Below the pieces are notes generated by a model that was not told the origin of the DNA, did not search any database, and saw nothing but the letters and a program-made list of their open reading frames with translations. Both the position numbers and the translations under genes were made by a program. Shown here one piece after another: positions 24,796-25,803 of a stretch of 25,803 bases of DNA. Each line of letters starts with the position of its first letter. Within the stretch, counting starts at the first letter, position 1. The stretch covers positions 1 to 25,803 of the forward strand of contig JBBDIU010000076.1 of NCBI GenBank assembly GCA_040880205.1, read 5' to 3'. Source of the stretch: WACF01 sp040880205. Its GTDB lineage: Bacteria; Pseudomonadota; Gammaproteobacteria; Pseudomonadales; Cellvibrionaceae.

Positions 24796-25749
24796 ATGCT
24801 GCGATTTTACAGGGTGAGCAAGGGCGTGATTAAAGACCTTGCCCCAAAGGAAGCCAACATAGCGGATACTTTTGAAAGCGCCAACTGGATCGACGCTCAC
24901 GAACCAGACGAGCAGGAACGAGCGCTGCTGGAAAAACTGGTCCACCCCGACCTCCCGGAGTCCGATGAAATAGAGGAGATCGAAGCTTCCGCCCGTTTTT
25001 TCGTAGACCCAGCTGGTATTCATGTTCATTCACTGTTTCTAATTCAAAGCGAAAATCGCCACGCAACGGTATCGGTGGCCTGTATTCTTCAGGCAAACCG
25101 CTTGATCACCATACGGGAGGATGAGCCCGCTGACTTTCGCTTGCTCAGAATGCGCGCCCGCCGAGGCCAAGTGGCATGCCGATCGCCGACGGAGTTGCTA
25201 ATAACCCTCCTGTCCCAAAAAGTCGAGAACCTCGCCGACAATCTGGAAGACATCCACTTGCAGTTGGAAAAAACCAGCCATACAGTTCTGGAGGAAGAAA
25301 ATTCGGATCTGGAAGATGCCATAGATCAAATGGCAAAACTGGAAGATAGCAGCGGAAAAATTCGACTGTGCCTTATGGATACTCAACGGGCGGTTACCTT
25401 TTTACAGCGTCAGCTACGAGACGACCTGGATATCCAGGAAATGTGCCGTGAAATTATTCGCGATATCGAAACGCTTATGTCGCACACTACCTTCCTGTTC
25501 GACAAGATCAATTTTTTGATGGAATCGACACAGGGGTTCATCAATATCAAGCAAAGCCAGATTATCAAGATATTTTCAATCGCTGCCGTTGTTTTCCTTC
25601 CTCCCACCCTGGTGGCAAGCATCTACGGTATGAATTACAAGTATATGCCTGAGTTGGATTGGCTGCTGGGTTACCCCTTCGCTTTAGGAGTGATGGTACT
25701 CGCAGGCATTGCCCCTTACTTGTTCTTTAAACGCAAAGGATGGCTGTGA
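24796..25749 (+). CDS. corA: Magnesium/cobalt transporter CorA
   Basis: 317 residues, the same length class as E. coli CorA (316). A large cytoplasmic N-terminal domain includes EDAIDQMAKLEDSSGKIRLC and CLMDTQRA. Two C-terminal membrane helices follow, with the signature YGMN at about 277-280 (YGMNYKYMPELDW) in the loop between them and the short basic tail FKRKGWL. CorA is a homopentameric channel importing Mg2+ (also Co2+ and Ni2+) down the membrane potential. The FFVDPAGIHVHS and RLLRMRARR blocks match the enterobacterial type. A GAGGT ribosome binding site precedes the start. The heptamer repeat begins two bases after the stop. Confidence 0.95.
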   Translation: MLRFYRVSKGVIKDLAPKEANIADTFESANWIDAHEPDEQERALLEKLVHPDLPESDEIEEIEASARFFVDPAGIHVHSLFLIQSENRHATVSVACILQANRLITIREDEPADFRLLRMRARRGQVACRSPTELLITLLSQKVENLADNLEDIHLQLEKTSHTVLEEENSDLEDAIDQMAKLEDSSGKIRLCLMDTQRAVTFLQRQLRDDLDIQEMCREIIRDIETLMSHTTFLFDKINFLMESTQGFINIKQSQIIKIFSIAAVVFLPPTLVASIYGMNYKYMPELDWLLGYPFALGVMVLAGIAPYLFFKRKGWL

Positions 25750-25751
25750 GG

Positions 25752-25803
25752 CAGGGAACAGGGAACAGGGAACAGGGAACAGGGAACAGGGAACAGGGAA
25801 CAG
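25752..25803 (+). repeat. Heptamer tandem repeat (CAGGGAA x7, cut by window end)
   Basis: Seven perfect copies of CAGGGAA plus three bases run to the last base of the window, so the full length is unknown. It sits directly after the corA stop codon. Confidence 0.97.

Noticed and set aside
25752..25803. CRISPR-like array
   Set aside because: The repeats are 7 bp with no spacers, and no cas genes are present; it is a simple tandem repeat.

Overview
The window looks like chromosomal DNA from a gammaproteobacterium, probably a marine Cellvibrionales-type lineage. ParC, CorA and AceK read as close relatives of the enterobacterial proteins. The lambda-P-like helicase-loader gene and the periplasmic redox genes fit a free-living oligotroph. 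The genus is inference. No rRNA, tRNA, CRISPR array, intact transposase or prophage was found. A 10-base run of N at 24522-24531 marks a scaffold join.

Layout. (1) 1-2823, plus strand: a dispersed repeat, then a protein with three DnaT-type domains, an overlapping lambda-P-like helicase loader, and a Bax-type glucosaminidase. (2) 2824-3441: noncoding DNA with heptanucleotide tandem repeats and a 264-bp MITE-like element nested inside a larger inverted repeat. (3) 3442-7287: a secreted polysaccharide deacetylase (minus), isocitrate dehydrogenase kinase/phosphatase AceK (plus) and a small DUF4142-type lipoprotein (plus). (4) 7293-12444, all minus strand: LysE-type exporter, DUF486 membrane protein, topoisomerase IV subunit ParC, EamA-type transporter and a secreted YajG-like protein. 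(5) 12828-22503: a periplasmic oxidation module on alternating strands. It holds a PQQ-dependent dehydrogenase lipoprotein, a mono-haem cytochrome c, an NHL beta-propeller protein, a HupE/UreJ-type membrane protein, a second NHL protein resembling peptidyl-hydroxyglycine amidating lyase (PAL), and a redoxin/cytochrome/copper type II monooxygenase fusion resembling peptidylglycine hydroxylating monooxygenase (PHM). (6) 22793-25749: CstA-type carbon-starvation transporter, the assembly gap, and the magnesium transporter CorA. The window ends inside another heptamer repeat.

Region 5 is the most interesting. In animals PHM and PAL act in sequence on one substrate, and here bacterial relatives of both lie head to head across 574 bp, near a quinoprotein dehydrogenase and cytochromes that could feed electrons. 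A split peptide- or acylglycine-amidation-like pathway is a testable inference; the substrate cannot be read from the sequence.

The noncoding DNA is also unusual. There are several heptamer tandem tracts, two MITE-like elements with two hairpin arms each, and a dispersed repeat whose 52-bp loop lies in opposite orientation in its two copies. Hairpins with ARGGAY hexaloops resemble CsrA/RsmA binding sites.
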